Positions 43,791 to 56,019 of a stretch of 64,000 bases of DNA are shown here, one piece after another. Source of the stretch: Stomorhina lunata (lineage: Eukaryota; Arthropoda; Insecta; Diptera; Rhiniidae); the NCBI GenBank assembly GCA_933228675.1, contig OW121740.1, forward strand, positions 51,290,174-51,354,173. The letters run 5' to 3'. The notes below the pieces were generated by a model. That model ran no database searches and was not told the origin of the DNA. It saw only the letters and a list, made by a program, of their open reading frames with translations. Position 1 is the first letter of the stretch, and the number at the start of each line of letters is the position of its first letter. The translations under genes and the position numbers were made by a program.

Positions 43791-44619
43791 AAGAATATAA
43801 GATAAGATAAGATATAAGCTCAAAAGTGAAAAGGAATATAATTTTATCTGATTCGAATTCGAAGATCCTTGAGAGTTGTAAAACAACGAAGTTGTTATCG
43901 CTTGTTTTTAATACCCTGGAAATTATGAGGTTTTGGGACTTTTTGGAAACTTAATCATTGAACTATTGCTTGCTACAATTTTTCGTTGTTTATGCTAGGA
44001 AAGTTTATTTTCTAGATCGCAATGACAATGCTTTGGCGGAAATGTTTCCTAATGTAGTTTTGCTGGGGTTATTTTGGCATTACCAACATAAATGTATGTA
44101 TCAAATTATCTTAAAAATTAAATCTCTACTTTTAATACAAATTAAGATGGACATTTAGCCAGTAAGCGGTCCAGATGGACGGTGTATCGGACGAAGTGAT
44201 GTACCTAAAGACGGGTCTCAGAAAAACTTGTTTTACCCTTTTCGCCTATGGTTGTGTTGATTATGAAAATTGAAAACATTAAACATTGGGGCATACGATT
44301 TTATTCTACCAAAATAAGGTAGACATGTTATACATCAATGGAAAGGGAATTTCATAAAAAAGGGAATTTCATAAAACTGATTAAAGACTTTTGTCAAAAA
44401 AGTGCAACGACAATAAATTTATTAAATTTTTTAATATATATTCATACCTTGTCTAAAACTAAACAAGGTATGAATATGATTTTTTAGAAACAGTATAGCC
44501 CAATATATAAAAATTCAGAAACATAAATTTCACAACGAGTTTCGAAATTTTAATAAACATTTTTGAATAAAGAAAAGTGCACTTTTTGTAATAAATTTAT
44601 GTAATTTTTATACCCACCA

Positions 44620-45535
44620 TCAAAAAGAATGGGATTGTCATTCCGTTTGTAACTTGTTTATTATTGGCTCAAAAGCCAAAGATTTAGCACTGAAAAGTTC
44701 GTTATTCAGTGTAATTTAATCGAAATCGGTTCATATTTAACCATAATTTAATACGAGGAAGTTTTATGCTAATGCAAGCCAGTGTGCAAAATTTTGTCAC
44801 AATCGGTCACTATTTGACCATGAAAGCACTATAGCGCCTTAAAAAAAGGAGCTATAAAAAATGGGCATAATCGGTTCACATTTAGTTAAAGCTCCCATGT
44901 TTTATACATCTATTGGTCAGTGTATCAAATTTTATAGGAATCGGTACATATTTGACCATAGCTTTCATATAAAAATCACTCCCGGAAACCACTAAGTGCC
45001 TGTTACAGGCCACTAAATTTTGCAAAGATAAGCTTTATATAAATACTAGCCAGTGTACGAAATTTTGTGACAATCCGTTATCATTTAACTACATTTCTTC
45101 AATATCGAAACAATCGCCTACGAAATTATATAGCTATTAGTCAATGTTCAGCCCAGACTTTATATACCGTGGATTCATTAGGAACTCCTAACAAAATATA
45201 TGGACCTGCCGTATTACTATCAACGTGTTTGGCCTAACTACATTACATTAGCACAACGAAAAGTGTTTAACAGCTTACAGTGTAAAACTATAACCGGGTA
45301 TAGACCAAATTTTGTGCAAAGTGAATACCAGGGAAACCACTTAGTCAATTTTAAATGTTGAACTACAAATCTACTGCAACCGAATTTAGTCCAAAGATAT
45401 TACCCAAAATATCAATTAGCGTTAATTTTTTTTCGAATTTGGTCCACATTTTGAATTAGCTGCACCTGTAGATATGTTTCTAAATTTAACACAATTTGAT
45501 GGTGGGTGTATAAGATTCGGCAAAGCCGAATATAA
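44620..45535. repeat. Dispersed noncoding element, 0.9 kb
   Basis: Bounded by TATACCCACCATCAAAAAG and TTTGATGGTGGGTGTATAAG, an inverted pair. Inside are several loose copies of a phrase like CGGTTCATATTTAACCATA. No open frame. Same family as the element at 38500-41250. 43790-44620 to its left shows nothing clear. Confidence 0.6.
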
Positions 45536-45649
45536 CACTCTTACTTGCTATAGTCCAAGTTAAGTTTTTACATAAGGAGAAATTGACTAAACCCACTTTT
45601 TCGCCTACTTTTTTTGATTTATCTAAAATCGCACGGATATTGGTAATAA

Positions 45650-45845
45650 TTGATGATTGTTTAATAATGGATTGACGGTTGACTTGCGATTGTTTGAAGA
45701 TTTTTGGCGATTGTTTTATGATTGTTTGATAGTTGTTTGATATACGATTGGCTGGCGACTATTTGATGATTAATGATTGATTGATGATTGTTCCATAATT
45801 CCTTGATGATTGACAATCGATTGTTGGACGATTGTTTAAGGATTA
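45650..45845. repeat. Degenerate GATTGTTTGATT-type repeat
   Basis: About 200 bp of imperfect short units (GATTGATGATTGTT and variants). No fixed period. 45850-47150 to its right is AT-rich with no supported feature. Confidence 0.6.
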
Positions 45846-47159
45846 AGTGAGGACATTTACTGATTTTTTAAAAATCCCCAAAAACTGTTTTTTATTTGTT
45901 TATGAATATTTCTCTTTATAATTCGGTAGTGCAAGAGTTATTTGGATAACAATAACATATAATGATATAAAAAACTTGTTTCGAATTTTTGATTCTAGCT
46001 TTGCAAATGGAGAAAACAAGGCATAAAGTGATATACAGTGTAAAAAATTTGTATATTTTAAGAGGCTTTAGCGTCAAGACGAAATCAAATTTTATACCAT
46101 AAGTTCCACTAGTATTTTTCCTTATAAAGTTTCATTTTCAAAACTTATAAATACTATATATGCATGTAGATTTCTTAACAAGATTTTTTCATATCTCGAA
46201 ACGAATGTAATCACTTTTTTGGCTAAAAAACTACAAAAAATTGTTTTGTTTTTGAATTTTTTTTTTAATGCATATAACTTTTGATGGGCTAAAAATTTTC
46301 CATCAATTACTTTTTTGTTTGATTTATACTTACATTTCCTAGAAATATAATAAAACAAATCGGGAAAAATTTGGATCCGATATTAGCAATATCCTAGCCC
46401 CAAGCCGTCAACAAATTAAATTTGTTTTTCAAAGTCGAATATCTCATAAACTATAGGAGATAAACTATTCGTGTAGCAATGTTTTTTTAAGATTTCAGTT
46501 ATTTCGTATACATAAAAATTTTTAATTTTCAAAAAACCCCAGGTTTCCTACTTTGACGGCATATTTCACTAAATATTGTTTGTGCATTTTAGATCCGCCT
46601 AAAAGTATGCCTATCGACTCGCAAACACTTTATAAGACAATATCCGTAAGTTATCGGGCCATGGTATCGGGTTTCAAATAGTTTTCCATTTTCAATTTTA
46701 CTTATTTATTCAGAAAATTTCCATTTAAAATTTTTTAATTCCTTAAAAATTTTAATTTGCATTTCGAAATGGTTAAAATCGAAAGAAATTATTTTCTTAT
46801 TTGCTCATAATCAAATAACAATTTTAAATTGCTTATTAGCCGCAAATTTATTGTGGTTTTTAACAAATATTTTATTAACAATTGAAGATAATTAACTAAT
46901 ATAAATATCATGGTATTAAATACAATTTTTTCATTATTAACAAATTATATGAATTTATGAGAAAAACTTTCTTTAGAGACATAAAAAACTTTTTAGTTAA
47001 TTAGAAATATTTTAATAATTTATTTTGATTTGAAATGAAAAATTTAAAAATGGACCCATTAGGCAATAAAAACCAAGTTTATTTAAGTGATATTTATTCC
47101 CCTTATAAACGCAAAATAAAGTTATAACAAACTCTTTAACTTTCCATATAAAATTCTTT

Positions 47160-48600
47160 TAGAAAGCTATTGAAAGCTTTATTTGATTTGAAAATTTTTC
47201 TATTGAAAAATTTTATATGAAAAATTTTTCCTTTGAAAAATTTTAAAAGATGATGTTAAAAAATTTTAGATAAAAATTTACCTATTGAACAATTTTATTT
47301 GAAAATTTTTCTTCTGAAAAATTTTGATATGAACATTTTTCTATTGAAAAATTTTATTTAAAAATTTTTTGCTTGAAAAATTTTGATGTGAACATTTTTT
47401 TATTGAAAAATTTTATATAAAAATTTTTCTCTTGAAAAATTTTATATGAAAATATTTCTATTGAAAATTTTTTAATTTAAAAATTGTATATGAAAATATT
47501 TCTATTGGAAAGTTTTATATAAAAAACAATTTTTGTTACGAAATTCTCTATTGAGAAATTGTATATAAAAATTTTTCTATTAAAAATTTGAAAATATGAA
47601 AACTTTTCTACTAAAAAAAATTCTAGTTAAAAAATTTTCTAATGAAAAATTACATATGAATAATTTTCTTTTAAATTAAATTTGTATAAAAATTTCCTTA
47701 GTGAATTTTTTCTTATGGAAAAAATTTCTTTAGTGAATTTTTTCTTATAGAAAACATTTCTTTAGTAAATTTTTTCTGATAGAGAAAATTTATTTAGTAA
47801 ATATTTTTTATGGAAAAAAAATTCTTTAGCAAATTTTTTCTTATGGAAAAAATTTCTTTAATAAATTTTTTCTTATGGAAAAAATTTCTTTATTAAATTT
47901 TTCTTATGGAAAAAATTTCTTTAGTAAATTTTTCACATGGAAAAAATGTTTTTCCTAAATTTTTCTTATGGAAAAAAATTCTTTAGTAAATGTTTTCTTA
48001 TGGAAAAAATTTCTTAGTAAATTTTTTCTTATGAAAAAAATTTCTTTAGTAAATTTTTCTTATGGAAAAAATTTCTTTAGTAAATTTTTCTTATGGAATA
48101 AATTTCTTTAGTAAATTTTTCATATGGAAAAAAATGTTTTTCCTAAATTTTTCTTATGGAAAAAAATTCTTTAGTAAATTTTTTCTTATTGAAAAAAATT
48201 CTTTAGTAAATTTTTCTTATGGAAAAGGTTTCTTCAATAAATTTTTTCTTAGGGAAAAAATTTCTTTAGTAAATTTTGTCTTATGAAAAAATTTCATAAG
48301 TAATTTTTTTTTTTTTATGAAAAAAATTTCTTTAGTAATTTTTTTCTTATGAAAAAAATTTCTTAAGTAAATTTTTTCTTATGGAAAAAATTTCTTTCGC
48401 AAATTTTTTGTTATGGAAAAACTTTCTTTAGTAAATTTTTTCTATGGAAAAAATTTCTTTAGTAAATTTTTCTTATGGAAAAAATTTCCTTAATGAATTT
48501 TTTTATGGAACAAATTTCTTCAATAAATTTTTCTTATGAAATAAATTTCATTAGTAAATTTTTCTTAGAAAAAAAGTTTTTTTTTAGTAAATTTTTAGTT
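47160..48600. repeat. Third ~30-31-bp AT satellite, two sub-blocks
   Basis: 47160-47690 has units like GAAAAATTTTATATGAAAAT (about 30 bp); 47690-48600 has units like TTATGGAAAAAATTTCTTTA followed by GTAAATTTTTTC (about 31 bp). Both are diverged and differ from the other two satellites, but share length and the alternation of A and T runs. Confidence 0.85.
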
Positions 48601-49990
48601 AAGATTAAAAAAATCGGATTTAATTTTAATACAAATTTTTTATGTGAAAATTGTTCTTATTTCCAATTAAAGTCTTTTGTTTTTAATCAACTCTAATAAA
48701 AAAGCTAAATCTAAAAATATTAACATAAAATGACAAATAAAAGAGATGTCAAATGTCACGATTAGTTTTATGCGAAAATTTTTTAATTGTATAAAATTGT
48801 ATAAAACTATCCCAAAAATTTCAAAAAATTTTCTATTGTTTCTTTTAACCAAATTCTTTATCATTCATTGGTTTTGACAATGTTTCGGTTTTTTGTTCAT
48901 AGGAATTTCATTGTTGTTCATTATGATTTCAGTTTGAATAATTTAAAAAAAAAAATTGAATTAAAATGTTATTATGCAGTTGAAACCTCTCAATAGAAGG
49001 TCATGTGAAATTCATAGTTTTCAAAGAAAAAAATCTTCTTCAAATTTCAAAACATATCAAAGACAAAAGCTACACAAAAAAAAATCGAATATAAAAAGAT
49101 GTTTAGAAACCTAAGAGGTAAGAAAATCATAATTATTTGTTGCAACCTCCTACAATTGCTATTGTCTTGCTGTTAAAATTGCTATAAATGTAGCTTTTTT
49201 TCTTAAAGCTCAAGCTGCTACTGTTGCCACAGCAAATCTTGTCTTTCAAAGGCCTAATAATTTCTTTTGTATTAATTCATGGATTTCTTTAAACAGTTTT
49301 TTTTATAAGTTTCTTTATCATTTAAATTATAGTATTATTTTAAGTATTTTTTCTTCATTCTTATGATTTTTATACAGAAACTCTCGACACTGAGTTCAAA
49401 TAATTGTTTTTTGCTTTATCAAATTCTTCCATTCAATAAAACAACTTTTAAAACAAAAGCTAACAAAACAAACTACTAAAACCTTTTAAATGAAATCTAT
49501 TTGATTATATAGGTGGAAGGTTAAATATATATAGCCTTATTCTACAACTTTATCAAAAATCTAATATTGCTTTTGCTTTACTACGAATTTAATTCAATTC
49601 TTCAGGGCTTAACGTTTTTTTTTCCTGTCGCTACTTCGTTTGGTGTTTAAGCGTAAAGATGTTTGTTATTGATATTATGACGTAGTTTTCTTTTAGTTTT
49701 CCTCTTTTTATTGTTTTTGTTTAATTCTGCACTTTTGTTGTTGTTATTTTGTTGTAAAAACAAGCAAAAATTGCTTGTAAATCAGTCATTTGGAACTTCT
49801 TTGTTTTTGTAATAAATTAAAGTTCAAGACAATATTTCAAAGTTTGTTTCTTGAGTCTTTTGTTTTGTGTAACAACTTCTTAGGGAAATTGATAGATTTT
49901 GCAAGAGAATCTAATAAAAGTTGTGAAAAAATATTCAAAAGTAACAAAAGATGATTTAAATTTTGAAATGTCAACCAATTTTAGATATAA
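48600..49990. other. AT-rich spacer, no gene seen
   Basis: No supportable open frame. At 49835-49885 it contains a motif (AGTTTGTTTCTT, AGTCTTTTGTTTT, GTAACAACTT) that recurs at about 57100, 59860 and 61295. Confidence 0.4.
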
Positions 49991-49994
49991 ACTA

Positions 49995-50962
49995 AGACAT
50001 AGATTATGAATAAAACATAGACTAAAACAAATATATAGACTAAGACAGTGACTAAGGCAAAGACTATGACAAAGACTAAGAAATAGATTAAGACGTAGAC
50101 TAAGACGTGGAAGAAAATATATACTAAGACATAGACTAAGATATAGACTAAGACATAGATTAAGACATAGAATAAGACATAGACTAAGACATAGAATAAG
50201 ACATAGACTAAGACATAGACTAAGACATAGACTAAGACATAGACTAAGACATAGACTAAGACATAGACTAAGACATAGACTAAGACTTAGACTAAGACAT
50301 AGACTAAGACATAGAATAAGACACAGACTAAGACATAGACTAAAACATAGACTAAGACATAGACTAAGACATAGACTAAGACATAGACTAAGACATAGAC
50401 TAAGACATAGACTAAGACATAGACTAAGACATAGACTAAGACATAGACTAAGACATAGACTAAGACATAGACTAAGACATAGACTAAGACATAGACTAAG
50501 ACATAGACTAAGACATAGACTAAGACATAGACTAAAACATAGACTAAGACATAGAATAAGACATAGACTAAGACATAGACTAAGACATAGACTAAGACAT
50601 AAACTAAGACATAGACTAAGACATAGACTAAGACATAGACTAAGACATAGACTAAGATATAGACTAAGACATAGACTAAGACATAGACTAAGACATAGAC
50701 TAAGACATAGACTAAGACTAAGACATAGACTAAGAAATATACTAAGACATAGATTAAGACATAGATTAAGACATAGACTAAAGTATAGACTAAGTCATAG
50801 ACTAAGACATAGACTAAGACATAGAATAAGACATAGACTAAGATATAGAATAAGACATAGACTAAGGCATAGACTAAGAAATAGACTTAGACATAGACTA
50901 AGACATAGACTAAGACATAGACTAAGACATAGACTAAGACATAGACTAAGATATAGACTAAG
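49995..50962. repeat. 12-bp satellite TAAGACATAGAC, array 1 left part
   Basis: About 75 tandem units, most perfect, with scattered single-base variants (GATATAG, GAATAAG, AAACATAG). The left edge is diverged. It is interrupted at 50962 by the retrotransposon and resumes at 56020. The - strand (LSLC)n and (VYVL)n frames are repeat artefacts. Confidence 0.95.
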
Positions 50963-51292
50963 GGGGTATGGGACTTTCTTTAGAGGTGCACACTGTGCGA
51001 AAAGTTTCTGATCGTCACTCACTTGGGAGTGTCCAGAAACGATTCCTTTATAAGACTGTTCAAGCAGCTCACAACTTCCGATCTTAGATCAAGTATGCCC
51101 CGGGCAATGGCTATAACGGTTCCTTCCGAAAGCTAGCTAGAGTGAGAAGGCGAACAGTTAAAACCCAGAAGCGTCTGACCCATAGTGGGCGGCTTTCTGG
51201 TCAGCGTCTGCTTTCAGGTTAGAAACGGCTGTAACTATCACCTGGCGGTAGGTATAAAACGATAAGGGTAGGACCCCCGACAGAAAACCAAC

Positions 51293-52798
51293 ATGGAAAA
51301 GCAAACAAATAATTTAAAACTTACGGTGCAGGGAGTAAATAACCCAGTGCCGGCGGCAGTGGTGGGTGGAAATGCAGGCCCCCGGTCGTCGATATCCAGC
51401 GACTGTATAAACAACAACAACAATAACAAAAACCACAAAAATAACTTTGGAGAAACCGTCGGTAGTTCACCTCTGAGCAGCGCGATATCTTTGGTGGATA
51501 TGCCTCTAGTAAACCCTTTCGGTAAAAGCTCCGTAATTAAAAGGACACCACCGAGTGGAAGCACTACTACAAAAGTAGATTTGTCTCAAGACTTCAATAT
51601 ACAAAACGCAGCCAAAACCAAAGACACGTCAATGTTTCACGGCACTGCCTTCACAGAGCTTGGTGAAATGATAGCAGATCTGATGGAGTTTGTGAAAATT
51701 CGTAACAACGTACACCATGCCATAAAGGACAAAGTGAGGGCAATAAAAATGACTTACAACAAAATCAGGGATGAGAAGTCAAAAGATGTGATTAACACCC
51801 ACATTCAAACCGAGGGTGTTCAGGTTAACTATGAAACACTTGAACAGGAAACGCAGACATCTCCACAAGCATGGCCTTCAAAAAGGGATGGCAAACGGGA
51901 TAGAGAAAATACTGGAGAAGAGCCCAAAGCTGCCACAAAACGACAGAAACAAGCTCCAATAAAGATGAACGCAGACGAAAACGCTGCCAGTGATACGGCA
52001 CCAACACAAATAGCATCTGCAATTGGAGATAACTGGCAAACAATTAAGAAAGCCAAAAAGAAACGCCGTAAAAAACCTAAACCGGATGTGATGATTATAT
52101 CAGCTAAAGGGGATGCTTCATACGCAGACATTTTACGAAAACTCAAGATGGACCCCGAGTTAAATAGTCTTGGAGAAGAAGTTAACAAAATAAGGAGGAC
52201 TCAAAAAGGTGATCTTCTCTTAGAGCTTAAAACAGCGGGGGGAAGCGTGGCGGAAAGATTTAACGACAAATTGGCATCATCTTTAAGTGGTTGGGCTGAA
52301 ATTAAGTCCCGTAAAGAGGAGACTGTCATTGAATGCAAGTATTTGGATGATATTACAACCGAATCCGAAATTTGTATTGCCCTAGCTCAGCAGCTTAACT
52401 TACCACCATTAGAAGTGAGTATAGTGAAATCGCTTAGGAAAACACCGATGGGCACGCAAACTGCCAAAATAAGCCTTCCATCGGTAGCAGCCTGTAAAGC
52501 CTTGGAGTTGGGTAAGATAAAAATCGGATGGTCCGTATGTCTAATAAAGGAGATTGCAAAAGTAACAAAGTGCTTTAAATGCCTTGAATATGGGCATATA
52601 GCTAAGTTTTGTAAATCGAAATACGACAGATCTAAATGTTGCCGAAAATGCGGAGAAGAGGGCCATTTTGCTAGGAACTGCGTATCTGATGCTAAATGTA
52701 TGCTTTGCATATCAGAAGGATCAGACGATACAAGACATGTCACTGGCAGCTACAAGTGCCCCGTGTTCAGAAAGGCGCTGAGCGATAAAGGTAAATGA
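51293..52798 (+). CDS. Retrotransposon ORF1 (Gag-like RNA-binding protein)
   Basis: 501 aa. It is expected to package the element RNA into an RNP and help it reach the target. The N-terminal third is polar and low-complexity with an Asn run. The middle is Lys-rich and basic (AKKKRRKKPKP, about residues 255-265), which may serve as a nuclear signal. The C-terminus has three cysteine motifs: CFKCLEYGHIAKFC (427-440, C-x2-C-x4-H-x4-C), CRKCGEEGHFARNC (450-463) and a third, looser one from C469 (CMLC...H...C). Three knuckles of this layout are typical of R1/I-group ORF1. The stop TGA overlaps the ORF2 start. Confidence 0.92.
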   Translation: MEKQTNNLKLTVQGVNNPVPAAVVGGNAGPRSSISSDCINNNNNNKNHKNNFGETVGSSPLSSAISLVDMPLVNPFGKSSVIKRTPPSGSTTTKVDLSQDFNIQNAAKTKDTSMFHGTAFTELGEMIADLMEFVKIRNNVHHAIKDKVRAIKMTYNKIRDEKSKDVINTHIQTEGVQVNYETLEQETQTSPQAWPSKRDGKRDRENTGEEPKAATKRQKQAPIKMNADENAASDTAPTQIASAIGDNWQTIKKAKKKRRKKPKPDVMIISAKGDASYADILRKLKMDPELNSLGEEVNKIRRTQKGDLLLELKTAGGSVAERFNDKLASSLSGWAEIKSRKEETVIECKYLDDITTESEICIALAQQLNLPPLEVSIVKSLRKTPMGTQTAKISLPSVAACKALELGKIKIGWSVCLIKEIAKVTKCFKCLEYGHIAKFCKSKYDRSKCCRKCGEEGHFARNCVSDAKCMLCISEGSDDTRHVTGSYKCPVFRKALSDKGK

Positions 52799-55782
52799 AA
52801 TTTGTTCAATTAAATGTTAACCACTGCGCACTGGCACAAGACCTTCTGCACCAGTCCATTTGTGAACTAGATGCTGATGTCGCAATAGTAAACGAGCAAT
52901 ATAAAAATCTTGATAAAAACGTCTGGGAGAGAGACTTAACAGGAAGAGCGGCAGTATGGGCCTGTGGCAATAAAGCCATTGAAGAAGGGATGAAGCAGCA
53001 ACATGAAGGCTTCGCGAGAGCTAAAATCGGAGGCATTTATGTATACAGCTGCTACGCATCACCAAACATACATCTCAGGGACTTCGAACACTTCATAGAC
53101 AACCTAGTACGTGACATACAATGCCATCGACCAACTATAGTCGGTGGAGATTTTAACGCGTGGGCTGTAGATTGGGGGAGCCAAAGAACCAATGAACGGG
53201 GACGGATTCTTTTGGAAGCATTTTCTCAACTCGACCTAATACTTGTCAACAAGGGAAGCTCTTATACCTTCAGAAGAGCTGGTTATGGGTCAATAATTGA
53301 CCTTACTTTTGTGAGTGAAAATTTGTCTAGGAGTATTGAGTGGCATGTTAGCGAACACTACACTCACAGCGATCACCAAGCGATAATATTTAAAATAAGC
53401 AGCGAAACACCTACATACCAGAACTTAAACAAATCCTCCTTTCAAGGCTGGGCAAAAGATAAACTTGACCCTTTATCATTTATTGAAGTTTTCACAAACC
53501 GCAATATTGTTGAAGGTACCGCTGTTGAAATGGCTGAGCAACTAGTGTCGTCGTTAAAGGCGGCCTGCGATGCATCAATGCCAAGGCGTAGACATACCAA
53601 GAAAAGAAAAGAAAACTACTGGTGGAACGACAACATAGCCCGACTTAGAAAAGAATGCCTTAAAGCTAGAAGGATATACCAACGCAGCAGATTAAGACCG
53701 GATCATCTGGTACGAAGAGAACTGTATCAACAGTCTAGGAAAAGACTTCAGAAAGCCGTAAACAAAAGCAAATCAGACAGTTTTAAAAAACTTTGTAAGG
53801 AAGCAGACTCAAATCCATGGGGCAATGCTTACCGAATAGTTATGTCACGCATTAAAGGAAAAAAATCAGCACAAATCACATGTCCTGAGCTGGTTGATAA
53901 TATAGTAAAAACCCTGTTTCCACAGGGAGATCCCTACGTCGAAAATATCTCTGTCTCAGCAGAAACTTTACCGCACGACGCACAAGTATCGGAAAGGGAA
54001 ATCCTAGGCCTGTGCTCTAGGATAGGTGACAATAAGGCTCCTGGTTTGGATTCAGTTCCAAATGCAGCTCTCAAGCTTGCTCTTAAAACTAGACCACAAC
54101 TGTTTGCTAGCATATTTACAAAATGCTTAAAGGATGGAACTTTCCATAATGAATGGAAAAAACAAAAACTCATACTTATTCCAAAGCCCGGAAAAACATT
54201 AGGTGAACCCCAATCATATAGGCCAATATGTCTGTTAGATACAATAGGGAAATGCCTGGAGAGAATTATATACAGGCGATTGGAAAAAGCAGCGGAAGAA
54301 AACGGTGGCATATCTAGTGTTCAATTTGGCTTTCGGAAGGCTAAATCAACGCTTGATGCCATTAGCCTCGTAGTAAACACCGCAAGAAATGCTATAATAG
54401 GCAAAGGAATTGCAAGAAAATATTGTGCTATTATCACGTTAGATATTAAAAATGCATTCAATTCGGCCGGGTGGAAATTTATACTTGCTGCAATGCATAA
54501 GATAAATATCCCTAATTACCTGATTAATATAACAATGAATTATCTTTCAGACAGAACTTTATGGTACGAAACTGATCGTGGTACCGAATCATACAAAGTT
54601 ACGGCTGAAGTTCCACAGGGTTCCGTCCTCGGACCATTACTATGGAACATTATGTACAACGCTATATTTAGATTGAGACTTCCCGAAGAGGCATCTATTG
54701 TTGGATTTGCAGACGACGTTGCCTTATTGGTCCAAGCTAGACACATAGACGATGTTCAACTGTATGCCAACGAGGCGATAAGAACAATCAGATCATGGTT
54801 GGAATCAGTAAACCTCAGCCTGGCAGACCACAAGACGGAAGCTGTCCTCGTGAGCAAAAAAAGAAAGGTAGAAACACTCTCCTTACAAGTAGGATGTAGC
54901 ACAATAGTGTCATCTTCATCAATAAAATACCTAGGAGTTATGATTGACAACCGTTTGAGTTTTAAAACGCATATAAAACATGTCTGTAAGAAAGCAACAG
55001 GCATCGTTAACGCATTGGCAAGGATGATGCCAAATATTGGGGGTCCGCGACAAAGCCGCAGACTACTACTGTCACGAGTTTCAAACTCTGTTATCCTCTA
55101 CGGAGCACCTATATGGGCGAACACAACAAAAGCGTCAGCCAAGAAAGGCATTAATTCTCTTTTTAGAAGAACTTGCCTAAGAACATGCAGCGGATATCGC
55201 ACAATATCTTTGGAAGCAGCCAGCGTTATTTCTGGAATTCTACCAATAGATATTGCAGCTAATGAACTTTCCGTCATGTATCATACTTTAAATAATAATA
55301 CCAATTTAGATAGGAGGACTTTGAGAAGAACCGAAAGGGAAAAATCCATACGTAGTTGGCAACAAAGATGGGAGAATACACAACATGGAAGATGGACCTA
55401 CAAACTTATTCCTATTATAAACAATTGGATTAACAGAAATCATGGGGATATCAATTACAACTTGACCCAATTCTTGTCGGGTCATGGAGGTTACAGGAGC
55501 TACCTTTTCAGATTTGGACTTGATAACTCACCTCGATGTCCAGCCTGTCCTGACGAAGACGAAACCGCGGAACATGTATACTTTAAATGTCCGCGCTTCA
55601 TTAATCATAGGCAACAACTTGAACAATGCGTTGGGGAAAACGTGTCTCCTGACAATGTTATAAGGATTATGCTTTTCTCGAAAAGTAACTGGGAACTTAT
55701 AAAAAGATTCGTAGACGTCATTAACAATCTGCTTCTACAAGCAGAAAGAAACCGCAAAGCGGAAATAAATATACTATCCTAA
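52795..55782 (+). CDS. Retrotransposon ORF2: AP endonuclease and reverse transcriptase
   Basis: 995 aa. It nicks the target and primes cDNA synthesis there. The N-terminal APE-type endonuclease has QLNVNH (5-10), NEQY (33-36, catalytic Glu), GDFNAWAVDWGS (118-129), IIDLTF (167-172) and SDH (192-194). The reverse transcriptase follows: LILIPKPGKT, SYRPICLLDTIGK, QFGFRKAKSTLDAI, TLDIKNAFNSAGW (about 547-559), VPQGSVLGPLLWN and GFADDVALLV (FADD about 637-640). The C-terminus has a zinc-finger-like CPACPDEDETAEHVYFKCP (from about 915). There is no RNase H domain. The wording fits the R1 clade. The ATG lies in ATGA, sharing bases with the ORF1 stop, which suggests translation by termination-reinitiation. 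Confidence 0.93.
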   Translation: MKFVQLNVNHCALAQDLLHQSICELDADVAIVNEQYKNLDKNVWERDLTGRAAVWACGNKAIEEGMKQQHEGFARAKIGGIYVYSCYASPNIHLRDFEHFIDNLVRDIQCHRPTIVGGDFNAWAVDWGSQRTNERGRILLEAFSQLDLILVNKGSSYTFRRAGYGSIIDLTFVSENLSRSIEWHVSEHYTHSDHQAIIFKISSETPTYQNLNKSSFQGWAKDKLDPLSFIEVFTNRNIVEGTAVEMAEQLVSSLKAACDASMPRRRHTKKRKENYWWNDNIARLRKECLKARRIYQRSRLRPDHLVRRELYQQSRKRLQKAVNKSKSDSFKKLCKEADSNPWGNAYRIVMSRIKGKKSAQITCPELVDNIVKTLFPQGDPYVENISVSAETLPHDAQVSEREILGLCSRIGDNKAPGLDSVPNAALKLALKTRPQLFASIFTKCLKDGTFHNEWKKQKLILIPKPGKTLGEPQSYRPICLLDTIGKCLERIIYRRLEKAAEENGGISSVQFGFRKAKSTLDAISLVVNTARNAIIGKGIARKYCAIITLDIKNAFNSAGWKFILAAMHKINIPNYLINITMNYLSDRTLWYETDRGTESYKVTAEVPQGSVLGPLLWNIMYNAIFRLRLPEEASIVGFADDVALLVQARHIDDVQLYANEAIRTIRSWLESVNLSLADHKTEAVLVSKKRKVETLSLQVGCSTIVSSSSIKYLGVMIDNRLSFKTHIKHVCKKATGIVNALARMMPNIGGPRQSRRLLLSRVSNSVILYGAPIWANTTKASAKKGINSLFRRTCLRTCSGYRTISLEAASVISGILPIDIAANELSVMYHTLNNNTNLDRRTLRRTEREKSIRSWQQRWENTQHGRWTYKLIPIINNWINRNHGDINYNLTQFLSGHGGYRSYLFRFGLDNSPRCPACPDEDETAEHVYFKCPRFINHRQQLEQCVGENVSPDNVIRIMLFSKSNWELIKRFVDVINNLLLQAERNRKAEINILS

Positions 55783-56019
55783 TAGACTATCCTAATGAGC
55801 TAGTGAGAGTAACACACTGAGAACAGCAATTGGCTTAGCCCCCCCGCGAAGTAATACCAAATGGCAGTCCCGTGGGGTTTTGGGGCCTGGAGTGTAGGGG
55901 GTGTGGTTTAGTACGTAGGCACTTATGTGAATCGTGCATTTTTTCCAACACGGGTTGGATATATCTATGAAGATTCCACACCTCCAGCGTATCAAAAAAA
56001 AAAAAAAAAAAAAAAAAAA

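Larger units (their letters stand above)
50963..56019 (+). mobile_element. R1-like non-LTR retrotransposon, apparently full length
   Basis: 5,057 bp: 330-nt 5' UTR (50963-51292), ORF1, ORF2, a 211-nt 3' UTR and a 26-base poly(A) (55994-56019). It is flanked by the 13-bp direct repeat GATATAGACTAAG (50950-50962 and 56020-56032), so insertion was by target-primed reverse transcription into the 12-bp satellite. Both frames are open throughout, so the copy is young and possibly active. The 5' UTR is notably richer in G+C than the surroundings. Confidence 0.93.

Noticed and set aside
51238..51564. - strand frames overlapping ORF1 and ORF2 of the retrotransposon
   Set aside because: Antisense shadows of well-supported coding frames.
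50963..56019. Insertion of an R1 element in 28S rDNA
   Set aside because: The flanks are the 12-bp satellite on both sides; no rDNA sequence is present.
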